A stretch of DNA of 64,000 bases from Arenibacter sp. F26102 (lineage in GTDB: Bacteria; Bacteroidota; Bacteroidia; Flavobacteriales; Flavobacteriaceae), in assembly GCF_023015865.1 (NCBI RefSeq), contig NZ_JALKBC010000012.1:99108-163107 (forward strand). The letters run 5' to 3'. The position numbers were made by a program, and so were the translations under genes. The notes under the pieces were generated by a model, which saw only the letters and a program-made list of their open reading frames with translations, had not been told where the DNA came from and made no database searches. Positions 46,614 to 56,471 of this stretch are shown here, piece after piece (positions within the stretch are counted from its first letter, which is position 1; each line of letters starts with the position of its first letter).

Positions 46614-46798
46614 CTTCACTTTATTTCTTTTCTCTATTCCTTATTTTTAAGTTAGTACATAAAATTACTTACAATTTGCCTTATTGTTAGATTTTAAAGT
46701 TTTATTTCCATTAACTAAATGTTAAATATATGTTAAATTAGGTTTTTAGATGTGAGTCAAAGGTACTTTATGGTTCTTCATAATATAGGATTATAACT

Positions 46799-47926
46799 AT
46801 GCAAGAACAAGATTTTAGAAAGCTGTTGGACAAGTACCTTGAGGGGTCAATTTCTGAAAATGAAAAAAAACTTCTGAAAAAATTTGAAGAAGAGCTGATT
46901 TCTGAAGACAAAAGTCTGCACTTTAAAAGTGAGACAGATAAGAAAAGGTTTAAAAATGTTTTGTGGAAGGGTATAATGCTTAACACCATACGAGGTAAGC
47001 GTTTACACTTAAATTGGCGGGTTGTCTCTTCTGTTGCGGCCATACTGGTTGGTCTTCTGATGGTTGGGTACTTTTACTTTCAAAACAGCAGCCAATTGCT
47101 TAATGACGCAATTCCAAACAATGTCATTACTTTAGAATCGGAAGATGGCAGTATAAAAATTATTGAAGAAAATGGTTCTGTTACCTTAACAAATAGCGAT
47201 GGTAGTGTCCTAGGTAAACAAGCAGGGAATGAACTGGTTTATTCCAATTCTGAGGAGGTAGAAAAATTGGTGTATAATACCTTGTCAGTGCCTTTTGGCA
47301 AAACTTTTGAACTGCGTTTGTCTGATGGAACCAAAGCACACTTAAATGCGGGGTCGTCGCTAAAATATCCTGTTAAATTTTTAAAAGACCAAAAAAGAAA
47401 TGTTTTCATTATTGGAGAGGCCTTTTTAGAGGTAGCTAAGGATTCCCTACGTCCGTTTATTGTTAATACTGGTAAAATGAGTGTAAGGGTTTTGGGTACA
47501 AAATTCAATGTTTCGGCTTATCCCGAAGATGAGACTTCTGAGGTAGTATTGGTGGAAGGCGCAGTTAGTCTACACCAGGCTCATGATAAATATGACCCAC
47601 AGAATGCTGTCTTATTAGAGCCAGGCTTTAAGGGTAGCTTTAACAAGAAGAATAGCCTTATCACAAAAGATTCGGTAATTACAAGCCTGTATACATCTTG
47701 GATGAATGGAGAACTGATATTTCGCAATATGTCCTTTAATAATATTGTTAAAAAACTGGAAAGACACTATAATGTTTCTATCGTGAATCAAAACAAGGAA
47801 TTGGCGACTAAGAAATTCAATGCCAACTTTGGAAACCAATCTATAGAGGAAGTTCTGCAGGAACTTAAAGTTAATTATGGAATTGATTTTAGGATAGGGA
47901 ACACAGGAGACATAACTATTGAATAA
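46799..47926 (+). CDS. FecR-type anti-sigma factor
   Basis: 375 residues. Cytoplasmic N-terminal helices (1-70) that should bind the sigma factor, one membrane segment (about 74-94), then a periplasmic FecR domain (L-S-V-P-F-G-K-T-F-E-L-R-L-S-D-G-T, V-R-V-L-G-T-K-F-N-V-S-A-Y). A DUF4974 domain at the end ends S-I-E-E-V-L-Q-E-L-K. It should be released by contact with the STN domain of the adjacent SusC. It starts 185 bases after the sigma gene. Confidence 0.93.
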   Translation: MQEQDFRKLLDKYLEGSISENEKKLLKKFEEELISEDKSLHFKSETDKKRFKNVLWKGIMLNTIRGKRLHLNWRVVSSVAAILVGLLMVGYFYFQNSSQLLNDAIPNNVITLESEDGSIKIIEENGSVTLTNSDGSVLGKQAGNELVYSNSEEVEKLVYNTLSVPFGKTFELRLSDGTKAHLNAGSSLKYPVKFLKDQKRNVFIIGEAFLEVAKDSLRPFIVNTGKMSVRVLGTKFNVSAYPEDETSEVVLVEGAVSLHQAHDKYDPQNAVLLEPGFKGSFNKKNSLITKDSVITSLYTSWMNGELIFRNMSFNNIVKKLERHYNVSIVNQNKELATKKFNANFGNQSIEEVLQELKVNYGIDFRIGNTGDITIE

Positions 47927-48007
47927 CAAACCTAAATTAACCAAACAGAAATTAGCCAATGAATAGAAACTACTAAAAATCAAGTATCACTTTGACTGAA
48001 AAACAAA

Positions 48008-48039
48008 AAATCGGAAAATGCTCGAACACTTCCCGATTT
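48008..48039 (+). promoter_or_regulatory. Hairpin in the susC leader
   Basis: AAATCGGAAAATG and CACTTCCCGATTT can pair over 11 of 13 positions with loop CTCGAA, 51 bases before the susC start. It could end the sigma-fecR transcript or act in the 5' leader of susC; the sequence does not decide. Confidence 0.4.
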
Positions 48040-48090
48040 GGTAAAAGTGATTAATGTAAAAAAAATAACCACCTAAAACACTTCAAAAGT

Positions 48091-51000
48091 ATGAAAAAAC
48101 TTCTTAATACAACTAGAAGGCGCAAGCATGTATTTAAATTTGACCTTAAAATGAAATTGAGTATACTATTTTTATTGGTCACTTTTTTCTCCCTAAAGGC
48201 CAGTGACAGCTATTCACAGCGCACTAAAATTACATTAAAACTTAACCATGTTTCTGTAGGACAGCTTATAGATGAGATTGAGGGTACAACTGAATTTCAA
48301 TTTGTTTATAAGATTGAGGATGTTGATTTAGATCGTACTATTTCTATCAGAGCGAATAATTACAAGATAGATAAAATATTAAACCAAATCTTTGGAAATA
48401 CAACAACAACTTTTAATTTAAACGACCGACGAATTTATTTAGTGCGCCGTAAGGAGACTACTATTACCAGGCCATTAAAAGTAGACACTGACGTCCCAAT
48501 TGTGCAAAATGAAATTCGAGGTACTATTTCGGATAAAGATGGCGCTCCTTTGTCAGGTGCAAATATTGTTGAAAAAGGGACAATCAACGGGGTGACTGCG
48601 GATTTTGATGGGAATTTTTCTATTTCAGTGACCGACGATAAGGCCATTTTAGTCGTTTCCTATATCGGTTTTGCTAACAAAGAAATACCAATTAACGGAC
48701 AGTCTAATATTTCCGTAGTATTACAAGAAAGTGCAGCAGGCTTAGATGAGGTTGTAGTTGTTGGTTATGGTACTGTTAAAAAGAGAGACCTCACTTCTTC
48801 TGTTGCAAAGGTGAGTGGAGAAGCCTTAGAAAATAGGGTGGTATCAAGGTTGGATGAGGCATTGCAAGGAAAATTAGCTGGTGTAACTGTGCAGCAGACT
48901 AGTGGTGTTCCTGGTGCTGCACCTGTAGTAAGGGTTCGAGGCACTGCCTCAATTACCGAAGGAAACCAACCGCTTTGGGTCATCGATGGAATGCCAATAG
49001 AAGATGCTTCTATTATTGCTAATGTAAATATGAGCGACGCAGAAAGTATCGAAGTACTCAAAGATGCTGCTGCTGCTGCTATATATGGCTCAAGGGGTTC
49101 AAATGGGGTGATTATTGTTACCACAAAAAGTGGTAAATCAGGTAAACCTAGTATTTCGTACAATACCAGTTTTGGCTTTCAGAAAGCAGAAAAAACAATT
49201 GATTTTCTAACTGGTCCAGAACAAGGAGAGATTTTGGCGGAATATAGAGCATGGCAGTGGGCGAACAGTGGGGGTGATCCGAATACTCCCAATGATGACA
49301 GACCTAACCTCCAAAGAATTGACCCTAACTGGTTAACAGGTAATGTCGGTGATTACGACGTTCAAGATCTTATTTATAGAACAGCTCCCACCCAAAATCA
49401 TAACCTTTCACTTACAGGGGGTACCGAAAAAACAAAATATTTCATGTCCCTTGATTATTTAAATCAAGAAGGCATTACAATTGGCACTTCTTTTGAAAGG
49501 TTCTCTATAAGAACAAATTTAGAAACTAAAGTAAATGACCTTATCGATGTTGGTCTAAAAGTTGCAGCCAGTAGTTCAACTCAGATGAATGCCAGTACAG
49601 AAGGAAAAGATGGACAGGTGAACAATGCACTTTTAAATGCATCATTTATGGATGGAGGTGATTATTACTTTTTAGATGACGGATTCACATTTAGAAATGA
49701 TTATGATTATTACTACGGATTAAGAAATGCAGGTAATCGTCTTTATGCATTAGATAATTTAGAGCAAAAATACATAAGACCTCAAGCTTTGGTCAATGCT
49801 CATATCAATCTTAACCTAGCTGATGGATTAAATTTCAAAACAGCCGCTTATTATAGATACAATGCGGAGAAGTTTTCTGAAAGAAAGGATATTATATTAG
49901 GTGGCGGAAACCCCTCTGCCAATATATCAAATTTCTATTCTAGTAATTGGACTATAGAATCTACTCTTAATTATGCAAAGCAATTTAATAAACACTCTAT
50001 TACCGGATTGTTAGGATATAGCTCACAAAAGGAAAACTCTGAATCTTCGAGTATTTCTGGTCGTGGTTTTCCTAATGATTTATCCTTGACCTTGAACAAC
50101 GCAACCGAAATTCCCAGTTGGGGCGAGTCAATTAACGAATGGTCATTAGTTTCAATGTTTGCTAGGGCGACCTATGGCTTTGATTCGCGTTATTTATTGT
50201 CGGCCAGTATTCGTAGAGATGGTAGTTCAAGATTCGGTGCTAACAATAAATGGGGTATGTTTCCTGCTGTTTCAGGAGCATGGAATATAAGTGAAGAGGC
50301 TTTTATGGATAATGTAGATCATATAAGCAACTTGAAACTTAGAGCCAGTTACGGAAAGACAGGGAACAATAGAATTGGTAATTACAGACACTATGCGACT
50401 TTGTCAACTGCCAATGTTACACTAGGGTCTGATGAATCAATTGTTAGCGGTTTAGTACCTGGTAGTTTTGCTAATAACGACCTTACATGGGAAAGGACAG
50501 CTACTACAAATTTAGGGCTTGATATTTCTTTTCTAAAGAATAGAATTAATTTGTCTGTTGATGTATACGAGGCTCTTACTGAAGATTTATTACTCTCGGT
50601 ACCCCTTCCGATAGTTTCCGGTTTTTCTTCAACCATTCAGAATATTGGAGAAGTGAGTAACAAAGGGATAGAAATAGAATTAATCTCAAATAATATAAAC
50701 TCCGATAATTTTCAGTGGAATACGCAATTCAACTATTCCTACAATAAGAATGAAGTATTAAAAATGGGACCCAATGATGCTCCCATCCTTGATGGTGAAT
50801 GGTATTCTAGGGTAAGTCAAACAGCTGTCGGAGAGGCCATCGGCAGTTTTTACTTGTGGGAAACTGATGGTGTTTTTCAAAATCAAGCAGAAGTAGACGA
50901 AGGGCCTATTTTTAGAGATGAAGGAGTAGGCGATGTGCGTTTTGTGGATCAAGATGGCGATGGCGATGTAGATGCAGATGACCGTACGGTACTTGGACAA

Positions 51001-51555
51001 CCTATGCCTAAATATAATTTTGGGATTACAAACACTTTTAAATACAAAGATTTTGACCTTAGTGTATTTCTAAACGGAGCAGGGGGGCATAAAATATACA
51101 ATATACAAAGCAGGGGTTTCAGCACTGCACCAATATCACGTTTTAATATGTTTGGTTTTTGGGCTGACCGTTGGAGGTCAGAAAGTGATCCTGGTGATGG
51201 TTCTACTCCTAAAATCACTTCAACTACCGGAACCAATGGAGCAACCCCACAACAAGATAGATGGTTGTATGACGCTTCATGGTGGAGAGTGAAAAATGTA
51301 ACACTTGGGTATAATTTTCCGAAAAGCGTTTTGGAAAAAATCAATATGTCTAGACTGAGGTTTTATGTATCTGCCGATAATTTGTTTTTGAATACAGATT
51401 ATATTGGTTCGAATCCTGAAGGTGTGTTTGGACCAGGGTCCGCAAGCAGGGGTACTAGCCAATCTGAAGGTTCTGCTAGTAGGAGTTGGGGCTATGATTA
51501 TGGAAGTATACCATTACCAAAAACCTTTATGCTCGGTTTAAATATTACTTTTTAA
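48091..51555 (+). CDS. SusC/RagA TonB-dependent receptor with STN signalling domain
   Basis: 1154 residues. Leader ending S-D-S-Y-S-Q (about 43), STN domain (about 48-118), carboxypeptidase-regulatory-like domain (G-T-I-S-D-K-D-G-A-P-L-S-G-A-N, about 145-215). TonB box/plug follows (L-D-E-V-V-V-V-G-Y-G-T-V-K-K; E-V-L-K-D-A-A-A-A-A-I-Y-G-S-R-G-S-N-G-V) and a large barrel ending M-L-G-L-N-I-T-F. It imports oligosaccharides with the SusD encoded 13 bases downstream; the STN domain means it also signals to FecR. Calcium-like D-Q-D-G-D-G-D-V-D-A-D-D occurs near 955. Length is normal. Confidence 0.95.
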   Translation: MKKLLNTTRRRKHVFKFDLKMKLSILFLLVTFFSLKASDSYSQRTKITLKLNHVSVGQLIDEIEGTTEFQFVYKIEDVDLDRTISIRANNYKIDKILNQIFGNTTTTFNLNDRRIYLVRRKETTITRPLKVDTDVPIVQNEIRGTISDKDGAPLSGANIVEKGTINGVTADFDGNFSISVTDDKAILVVSYIGFANKEIPINGQSNISVVLQESAAGLDEVVVVGYGTVKKRDLTSSVAKVSGEALENRVVSRLDEALQGKLAGVTVQQTSGVPGAAPVVRVRGTASITEGNQPLWVIDGMPIEDASIIANVNMSDAESIEVLKDAAAAAIYGSRGSNGVIIVTTKSGKSGKPSISYNTSFGFQKAEKTIDFLTGPEQGEILAEYRAWQWANSGGDPNTPNDDRPNLQRIDPNWLTGNVGDYDVQDLIYRTAPTQNHNLSLTGGTEKTKYFMSLDYLNQEGITIGTSFERFSIRTNLETKVNDLIDVGLKVAASSSTQMNASTEGKDGQVNNALLNASFMDGGDYYFLDDGFTFRNDYDYYYGLRNAGNRLYALDNLEQKYIRPQALVNAHINLNLADGLNFKTAAYYRYNAEKFSERKDIILGGGNPSANISNFYSSNWTIESTLNYAKQFNKHSITGLLGYSSQKENSESSSISGRGFPNDLSLTLNNATEIPSWGESINEWSLVSMFARATYGFDSRYLLSASIRRDGSSRFGANNKWGMFPAVSGAWNISEEAFMDNVDHISNLKLRASYGKTGNNRIGNYRHYATLSTANVTLGSDESIVSGLVPGSFANNDLTWERTATTNLGLDISFLKNRINLSVDVYEALTEDLLLSVPLPIVSGFSSTIQNIGEVSNKGIEIELISNNINSDNFQWNTQFNYSYNKNEVLKMGPNDAPILDGEWYSRVSQTAVGEAIGSFYLWETDGVFQNQAEVDEGPIFRDEGVGDVRFVDQDGDGDVDADDRTVLGQPMPKYNFGITNTFKYKDFDLSVFLNGAGGHKIYNIQSRGFSTAPISRFNMFGFWADRWRSESDPGDGSTPKITSTTGTNGATPQQDRWLYDASWWRVKNVTLGYNFPKSVLEKINMSRLRFYVSADNLFLNTDYIGSNPEGVFGPGSASRGTSQSEGSASRSWGYDYGSIPLPKTFMLGLNITF

Positions 51556-51568
51556 AATTAGAAAAATC

Positions 51569-52954
51569 ATGAAATATATATATATAATGTACAGGGCTAC
51601 ATATTTTTTGACACTTATTTTGTTGTTAAATGCTTGTAGTGAAGAATTTTTGGAACTTCCTCCTCAAACTAGTGGAACAGTTGATCAATTTTACACAAAT
51701 CAGTCTGATTACGAAACTGCAATTGCAGGTGTTTATGCTGGATTCTCGAGTAATGTAATAGAGTCGATGAATTTGGAAGAATACAGAGCTGATAATCTTA
51801 CAAATTTTGCTTATTACTATAATGAAATTTCGTCAAACCAATTCGAACTAAATACAACGATTCGATGGTGGAATTTGTTTTCGTCAATAGTATCCCCTGC
51901 TAACACAATATTAGCGGGTATAGACGAGGTTGAGATGGATGAAGATGTACGAAACAGGATAAAGGGTGAAGCCTATTTTTTGCGGGGTTACGCTTACTAC
52001 ACTATGAACCTTTGGTTCGGAGGGGTACCTATGGTAACAACAAACCTTTCTGTTGAGGAATCATATAAGTTAGGGAGGTCTACTGAATCTGAAATTTGGG
52101 ATCTTGTTGAGTCTGATTTGTCACAAGCAGTATCACTATTACCGACATCGACAGATATTGGAAGAGCAGATAAATATGATGCAGAAACTTATTTGGCAAA
52201 AGCTTATATGCAGCGTCAAAAATGGTCAGAGGCTGAAATAGCTTTGGAAGATGTATGGAGTAATAGCGGGGCATCGTTGGAAACAAACTGGACAGATATG
52301 TGGACTTTAGAAGCAGAAAAGACATCAAATGAGTATATGCTTTCTGTCGTTTTAAGTCCTGCTCAACCCAATAATAATTGGGCAGCGCAGTATTTGTTTA
52401 TTGAGGATAATACAATTACTCAGGGTAATTTTAATTATAAACCAGGCTATTACGAATCTTTTGAAGCAGGAGATTTGAGAAGGGATGAAACCCTAGGTTT
52501 TTCTCCAAATCAATTGCGTGAGGAAAACAGGAAGTATGACTTTGGATTAGATTTAACCGATTTGCGATATATTGGTGATATTGTAGTCATCAGATTCGCT
52601 GATGTACAATTATTATATGCCGAAGCTATTTCAATGGCTGCGAACGCTCCACAACAGCGGTCATTAGATTTAATAAATGATACTAGAAATAGAGCGGGAC
52701 TCACAGACTTGACTTTGACAGACGTTCCTTCACTGAATGCCTTTGTTGAAGTATTGTTAGCGGAACGCAGATCAGAACTGGCCTTTGAAGGTCATCGTTA
52801 TTCTGACCTTAAAAGGCATAATCTACTTGTTGAGAAAGTAAACGCAATAGGATCTGAATATAACTTTGATGATACGTATAATTATGTGCCAATACCTCAA
52901 GCAGAAATAGATAAGGTAGGGTCAGATGTATTATTGCAAAACCCTGGATATTAA
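51569..52954 (+). CDS. SusD/RagB glycan-binding lipoprotein
   Basis: 461 residues. Lipobox L-L-L-N-A-C23; helical TPR-type body with A-E-A-Y-F-L-R-G-Y-A-Y-Y. Classical C-terminal signatures: Q-L-L-Y-A-E-A, I-N-D-T-R-N-R-A-G-L, E-R-R-S-E-L-A-F-E-G-H-R-Y-S-D-L-K-R, and the final P-I-P-Q-A-E-I-D...Q-N-P-G-Y. A start at either the first Met or the one six codons later is possible. It caps the SusC barrel at the cell surface. Confidence 0.95.
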   Translation: MKYIYIMYRATYFLTLILLLNACSEEFLELPPQTSGTVDQFYTNQSDYETAIAGVYAGFSSNVIESMNLEEYRADNLTNFAYYYNEISSNQFELNTTIRWWNLFSSIVSPANTILAGIDEVEMDEDVRNRIKGEAYFLRGYAYYTMNLWFGGVPMVTTNLSVEESYKLGRSTESEIWDLVESDLSQAVSLLPTSTDIGRADKYDAETYLAKAYMQRQKWSEAEIALEDVWSNSGASLETNWTDMWTLEAEKTSNEYMLSVVLSPAQPNNNWAAQYLFIEDNTITQGNFNYKPGYYESFEAGDLRRDETLGFSPNQLREENRKYDFGLDLTDLRYIGDIVVIRFADVQLLYAEAISMAANAPQQRSLDLINDTRNRAGLTDLTLTDVPSLNAFVEVLLAERRSELAFEGHRYSDLKRHNLLVEKVNAIGSEYNFDDTYNYVPIPQAEIDKVGSDVLLQNPGY

Positions 52955-52983
52955 GTTTTTTTAGTTAGTTGAATCTGAGGAGA

Positions 52984-53008
52984 CCTGTAAAACGATAAGT
53001 TTTACAGG
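52984..53008 (+). terminator. Hairpin after susD
   Basis: CCTGTAAAAC (52984-52993) and GTTTTACAGG (52999-53008) form a perfect 10-bp stem, extended by GGAGA/TCTCC outside. It is 30 bases past the susD stop. No long T-run follows, so it may protect the susCD mRNA 3' end rather than terminate strongly. Confidence 0.65.
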
Positions 53009-53184
53009 GATTCTCCTTGGTTTCATTTCTTGGTGTTGAACCTAATGCCATTGAATATCTACACACAAACACACACAGTTTAGTGGCTGATGACTGTATC
53101 ATAGTATAACCTTAATGGTTTTACTTGAGATAAAATTAAGTACGCTTGTGTGCTTCAAACTCGCAATTACTTATAAATAATATA

Positions 53185-54384
53185 ATGAATAAAAATATAT
53201 TAAGTCTAGTATCGAATGGGACAATAGCTATTTTAGTCTTAGCCTTATTGGGTTTTGGAATATTTGTTGGAAAAAACATCTATGATAATCAAAATGATGT
53301 TTTTAAACATGAAAAAATTCTCAAAATCAAGAGAGTGGCAATCGCCGATGCAACTCCCGAAAATAAAAGAAATGACCAAGCGTCTATTATTCGATTGGAC
53401 GATGGGCGATTGTTGGTTGCTTATGGGCATTTTGGTGGTGGTTCGATGGATCATGATACGAGCTCGATATATTTTAAAACATCGGAAGATGATGGTGATA
53501 CATGGAGCCACAAAAAAGAACTTATCTCTAATCTTAATCTAGGCACACATCTTCCTTCTTTGTACAAAAAAGAAAACGGAAATGTTTTGGTGGTTTTTTT
53601 CGTTAGAGAATCCAATGATTCATATACCTCTACTATCAGACAAATGGAATTTTCACCCGATCTAACTTCAATAATCAAAGAAAATCGCATTTTGGTTCCT
53701 GGCAGCTATTCGCCCACTGGCTCTGACAGGCTATTTTATGATGAGGTGAACAATAGATTATTAATGCCATACCCCGAAAAGTTAAAGGGCCCAGGATGGA
53801 GTATGGGTACTTTATATCAAACTAAAATTCTAGTAAGTGATGATTTTGGAGATACTTGGCAAGACAGTGGTATCATTGTGAATGGGTTTAAAGATGACAG
53901 AGGCTTTGGAGGTGCTGTGGAAGCAGGAATCTATAAAAATAAGGACCGACTAACTGTATTTTCTAGAAATATTACGGGTAGGGTTGGAGCCTGCGATATT
54001 GTATGGAACGGTAAAGGGTATACGAAAGACAATGAGTACAGAATGAAATTGAAAGCTAAAAATACCCAATCTTCGATCAAATATGTGGAACTATTAAGGG
54101 GGTGGGTCGCAACTCACTCTAGATTGGTTGATACAGATACTCCAGGGACATATAATAGATATCAACTAGATGTATCTTTTTCAAGCAATGGTGTGGATTG
54201 GAATAAAATCTTTACAGTAGATGATGTAGAGCAAGTAGGAGGCTCAACTGTAAATAATGTGAACATTTATATTGAAGACGACCAAGTATTTATCACATAT
54301 TCCTTTAATGATGAATCTGCAGATAATGAACATAATAATACTTCTAGCCTAAAGCTATTAAAACTGCCTTTAACGGTTTTTTAA
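53185..54384 (+). CDS. Sialidase-fold (BNR) protein, paralog 1
   Basis: 399 residues from the ATG at 53185; the longer frame to 53146 lacks a leader. N-terminal membrane segment (about 10-30), then a propeller with Asp-box repeats S-E-D-D-G-D-T-W and S-D-D-F-G-D-T-W, and R-N-D-Q-A-S-I-I-R-L-D-D-G-R-L near the first blade. The fold is shared by GH33 sialidases, but an R-I-P arginine motif was not seen, so sialidase activity is unproven. It is closely similar over its full length to the protein encoded at 58718. Part of the locus led by the sigma factor at 46071. Confidence 0.8.
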   Translation: MNKNILSLVSNGTIAILVLALLGFGIFVGKNIYDNQNDVFKHEKILKIKRVAIADATPENKRNDQASIIRLDDGRLLVAYGHFGGGSMDHDTSSIYFKTSEDDGDTWSHKKELISNLNLGTHLPSLYKKENGNVLVVFFVRESNDSYTSTIRQMEFSPDLTSIIKENRILVPGSYSPTGSDRLFYDEVNNRLLMPYPEKLKGPGWSMGTLYQTKILVSDDFGDTWQDSGIIVNGFKDDRGFGGAVEAGIYKNKDRLTVFSRNITGRVGACDIVWNGKGYTKDNEYRMKLKAKNTQSSIKYVELLRGWVATHSRLVDTDTPGTYNRYQLDVSFSSNGVDWNKIFTVDDVEQVGGSTVNNVNIYIEDDQVFITYSFNDESADNEHNNTSSLKLLKLPLTVF

Positions 54385-54538
54385 AAGGCGGAAAATACAA
54401 GTTTTTTTTATGAATAATAAACTGGGTGTTTCTATCAATAATAAGAAACGCTATGATTCTCCATTTTTTTATAGTGGAATTAATCTAGTTGTGAATAAAT
54501 TAAAATTCAATATATAAAAATTATAGAAATAGAATATT

Positions 54539-56407
54539 ATGAAAAATTTAATCTGTTTGATACTATATGCTGCCTTTATTATTTCAGGCACACATTTGGA
54601 AGCCAATACAATTCCTAAAAATTTGACCTCAAAAACAATAATGGCAACTTATTATGGGTCTCCTAATGGTAACGGTTCCGCTTGTACATTAGCTAATCCA
54701 TGTTCCCTAGAAGGAGTTCGAAACAAAGTCCGAACTGTTAATAAAAATATGAGCGGAAATATTATCATAAAATTACTTCCGGGCACATATGTAAGGAACA
54801 CAATGTTTAAGTTGAATACCGAAGATTCTGGCACTAATGGCTTCTACATTATATATGAAGCCAGCGATAAATTAAATCGACCTGTTATCAGCGGCGGTCA
54901 ACAAGTTTCAGGGTGGACACTACATGATTCAGAAAAGAATATTTATAAAGCATCCGTTGGAAACAAAGTATTTCGACAGCTTTATGTTAATGGAAACAGA
55001 GCTACTAGATCCAGAACTCCAAGTACAACCGAAAACATTCATTATGGTCCATATTTCGAAGGAAATTTATCTGTAAGTACCGCAAATAAAACAATTCAGA
55101 TACCCGCTTCTGAAATTGAAAATTGGGATAGGTTAAATCAAGTTGAACTAGTAATGATACCACATTGGTATCACCTTAGATTACGTATTGATTCATTTTC
55201 TAAAAGCGAAGGTATCGCTACTATAATACCTAGTGAGCCAGAAAGAAATAGTGCTCTTTTAAAAAAGGATGAGTTTTACAATAAGAATGGCGATACCTAT
55301 TACTATTTTGAAAATGCCCTTGAGTTTTTAGATAGTGAAGGAGAATGGTACCTAAATACAGATAACGCAACAGTATATTATAAGCCAGGGGTAAACGAGA
55401 ATATGACCTCTGATACTATTGTGGTGCCTAGCAATGTTGAATCTTTAATGAGTATTTATGGTACACCTAATAATCCTGCTCATCATATCCAGATAAAGAA
55501 TATCGAATTTGAATATACTAACTGGATGCAGCCAAGTAAAAAGGGCACTTCAATGACGCAGGGAAATCAGATTAGTGTAGACCTTCGAAATGATGAGGGA
55601 GAGGTAGTCCCTTCTCCAGGTTTTGGTGTAAAATATGCAAACAACCTTCGATTTGAAGGTAATGTGTTTAGCAAACTGGGCGGTGTAGGTATAGAATTTT
55701 ACCAAGGAACAAATAACATCGAAATCATTGGGAATGTTCTTTATGATATTTCGAGTAACGGTATCGTATTAGATATTACAACAGGTAAAAACCCTATAAT
55801 ACATAATCAATTAACAGAAGTGGTAGTGGCCAATAACTTTATAACCAGAGTTGGTCGTGACTACTCTAATGGGCAGGGCATACTTGCGGGATTTGTGAAA
55901 GATATTATCATCGAACACAATGAAATTTCTGATTTTGGTTATTCAGGAATGCAGATAGGGCAGCAATCTGGCGGTAATGTTGATGTAGGAATGGCAAATA
56001 ATATAATTCGAAATAACGAGATACATCATATCGGCCAGCAACATGATGATGGCGCGGGTATTTATACACTTTCCCGACAGCCAAGAACACGTATTTATGA
56101 GAATTGGGTTTATAAAATTCAAAAGGGTCCTTGGGCGAGTACATATAATCTATCTGCAATTTATCAAGATAATTACAGTGAGTTAATCACAGTAGAAAGC
56201 AATGTTCTTGAGATGAATGATAATGATATATATGAGCAAACTCGAATTGGGGCAAAAAATAATTCATATTTAAATAATGATAGTAAAGATCAAGCGGTTA
56301 TTGATAAAGCTGGTTTACAACCAGCTTATACTTTTATTAAGAACGTAGTGCCACCAAAAGTATCAGATTCATCAAATACAAATTCCATAAATAAACTAAA
56401 GAGATAG
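54539..56407 (+). CDS. Secreted parallel beta-helix protein, GH141-like
   Basis: 622 residues. Signal peptide to about 22. Then G-S-P-N-G-N-G-S...N-P-C-S-L-E, L-L-P-G-T-Y-V, P-V-I-S-G-G-Q-Q-V-S-G-W and R-Q-L-Y-V-N-G-N-R-A-T-R-S-R-T-P, the opening typical of GH141-type right-handed helices. Many short repeats follow with I-E-I-I-G-N-V and I-I-E-H-N-E-I. GH141 includes a fucosidase of rhamnogalacturonan-II breakdown and xylanases. Specificity here is unknown. Fold certain; family likely. Confidence 0.78.
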   Translation: MKNLICLILYAAFIISGTHLEANTIPKNLTSKTIMATYYGSPNGNGSACTLANPCSLEGVRNKVRTVNKNMSGNIIIKLLPGTYVRNTMFKLNTEDSGTNGFYIIYEASDKLNRPVISGGQQVSGWTLHDSEKNIYKASVGNKVFRQLYVNGNRATRSRTPSTTENIHYGPYFEGNLSVSTANKTIQIPASEIENWDRLNQVELVMIPHWYHLRLRIDSFSKSEGIATIIPSEPERNSALLKKDEFYNKNGDTYYYFENALEFLDSEGEWYLNTDNATVYYKPGVNENMTSDTIVVPSNVESLMSIYGTPNNPAHHIQIKNIEFEYTNWMQPSKKGTSMTQGNQISVDLRNDEGEVVPSPGFGVKYANNLRFEGNVFSKLGGVGIEFYQGTNNIEIIGNVLYDISSNGIVLDITTGKNPIIHNQLTEVVVANNFITRVGRDYSNGQGILAGFVKDIIIEHNEISDFGYSGMQIGQQSGGNVDVGMANNIIRNNEIHHIGQQHDDGAGIYTLSRQPRTRIYENWVYKIQKGPWASTYNLSAIYQDNYSELITVESNVLEMNDNDIYEQTRIGAKNNSYLNNDSKDQAVIDKAGLQPAYTFIKNVVPPKVSDSSNTNSINKLKR

Positions 56408-56471
56408 CACTTGATATTTAAGATGAGATTGGTGAAATAAACTAACAGTATTAGAAATAATAAATTAATTC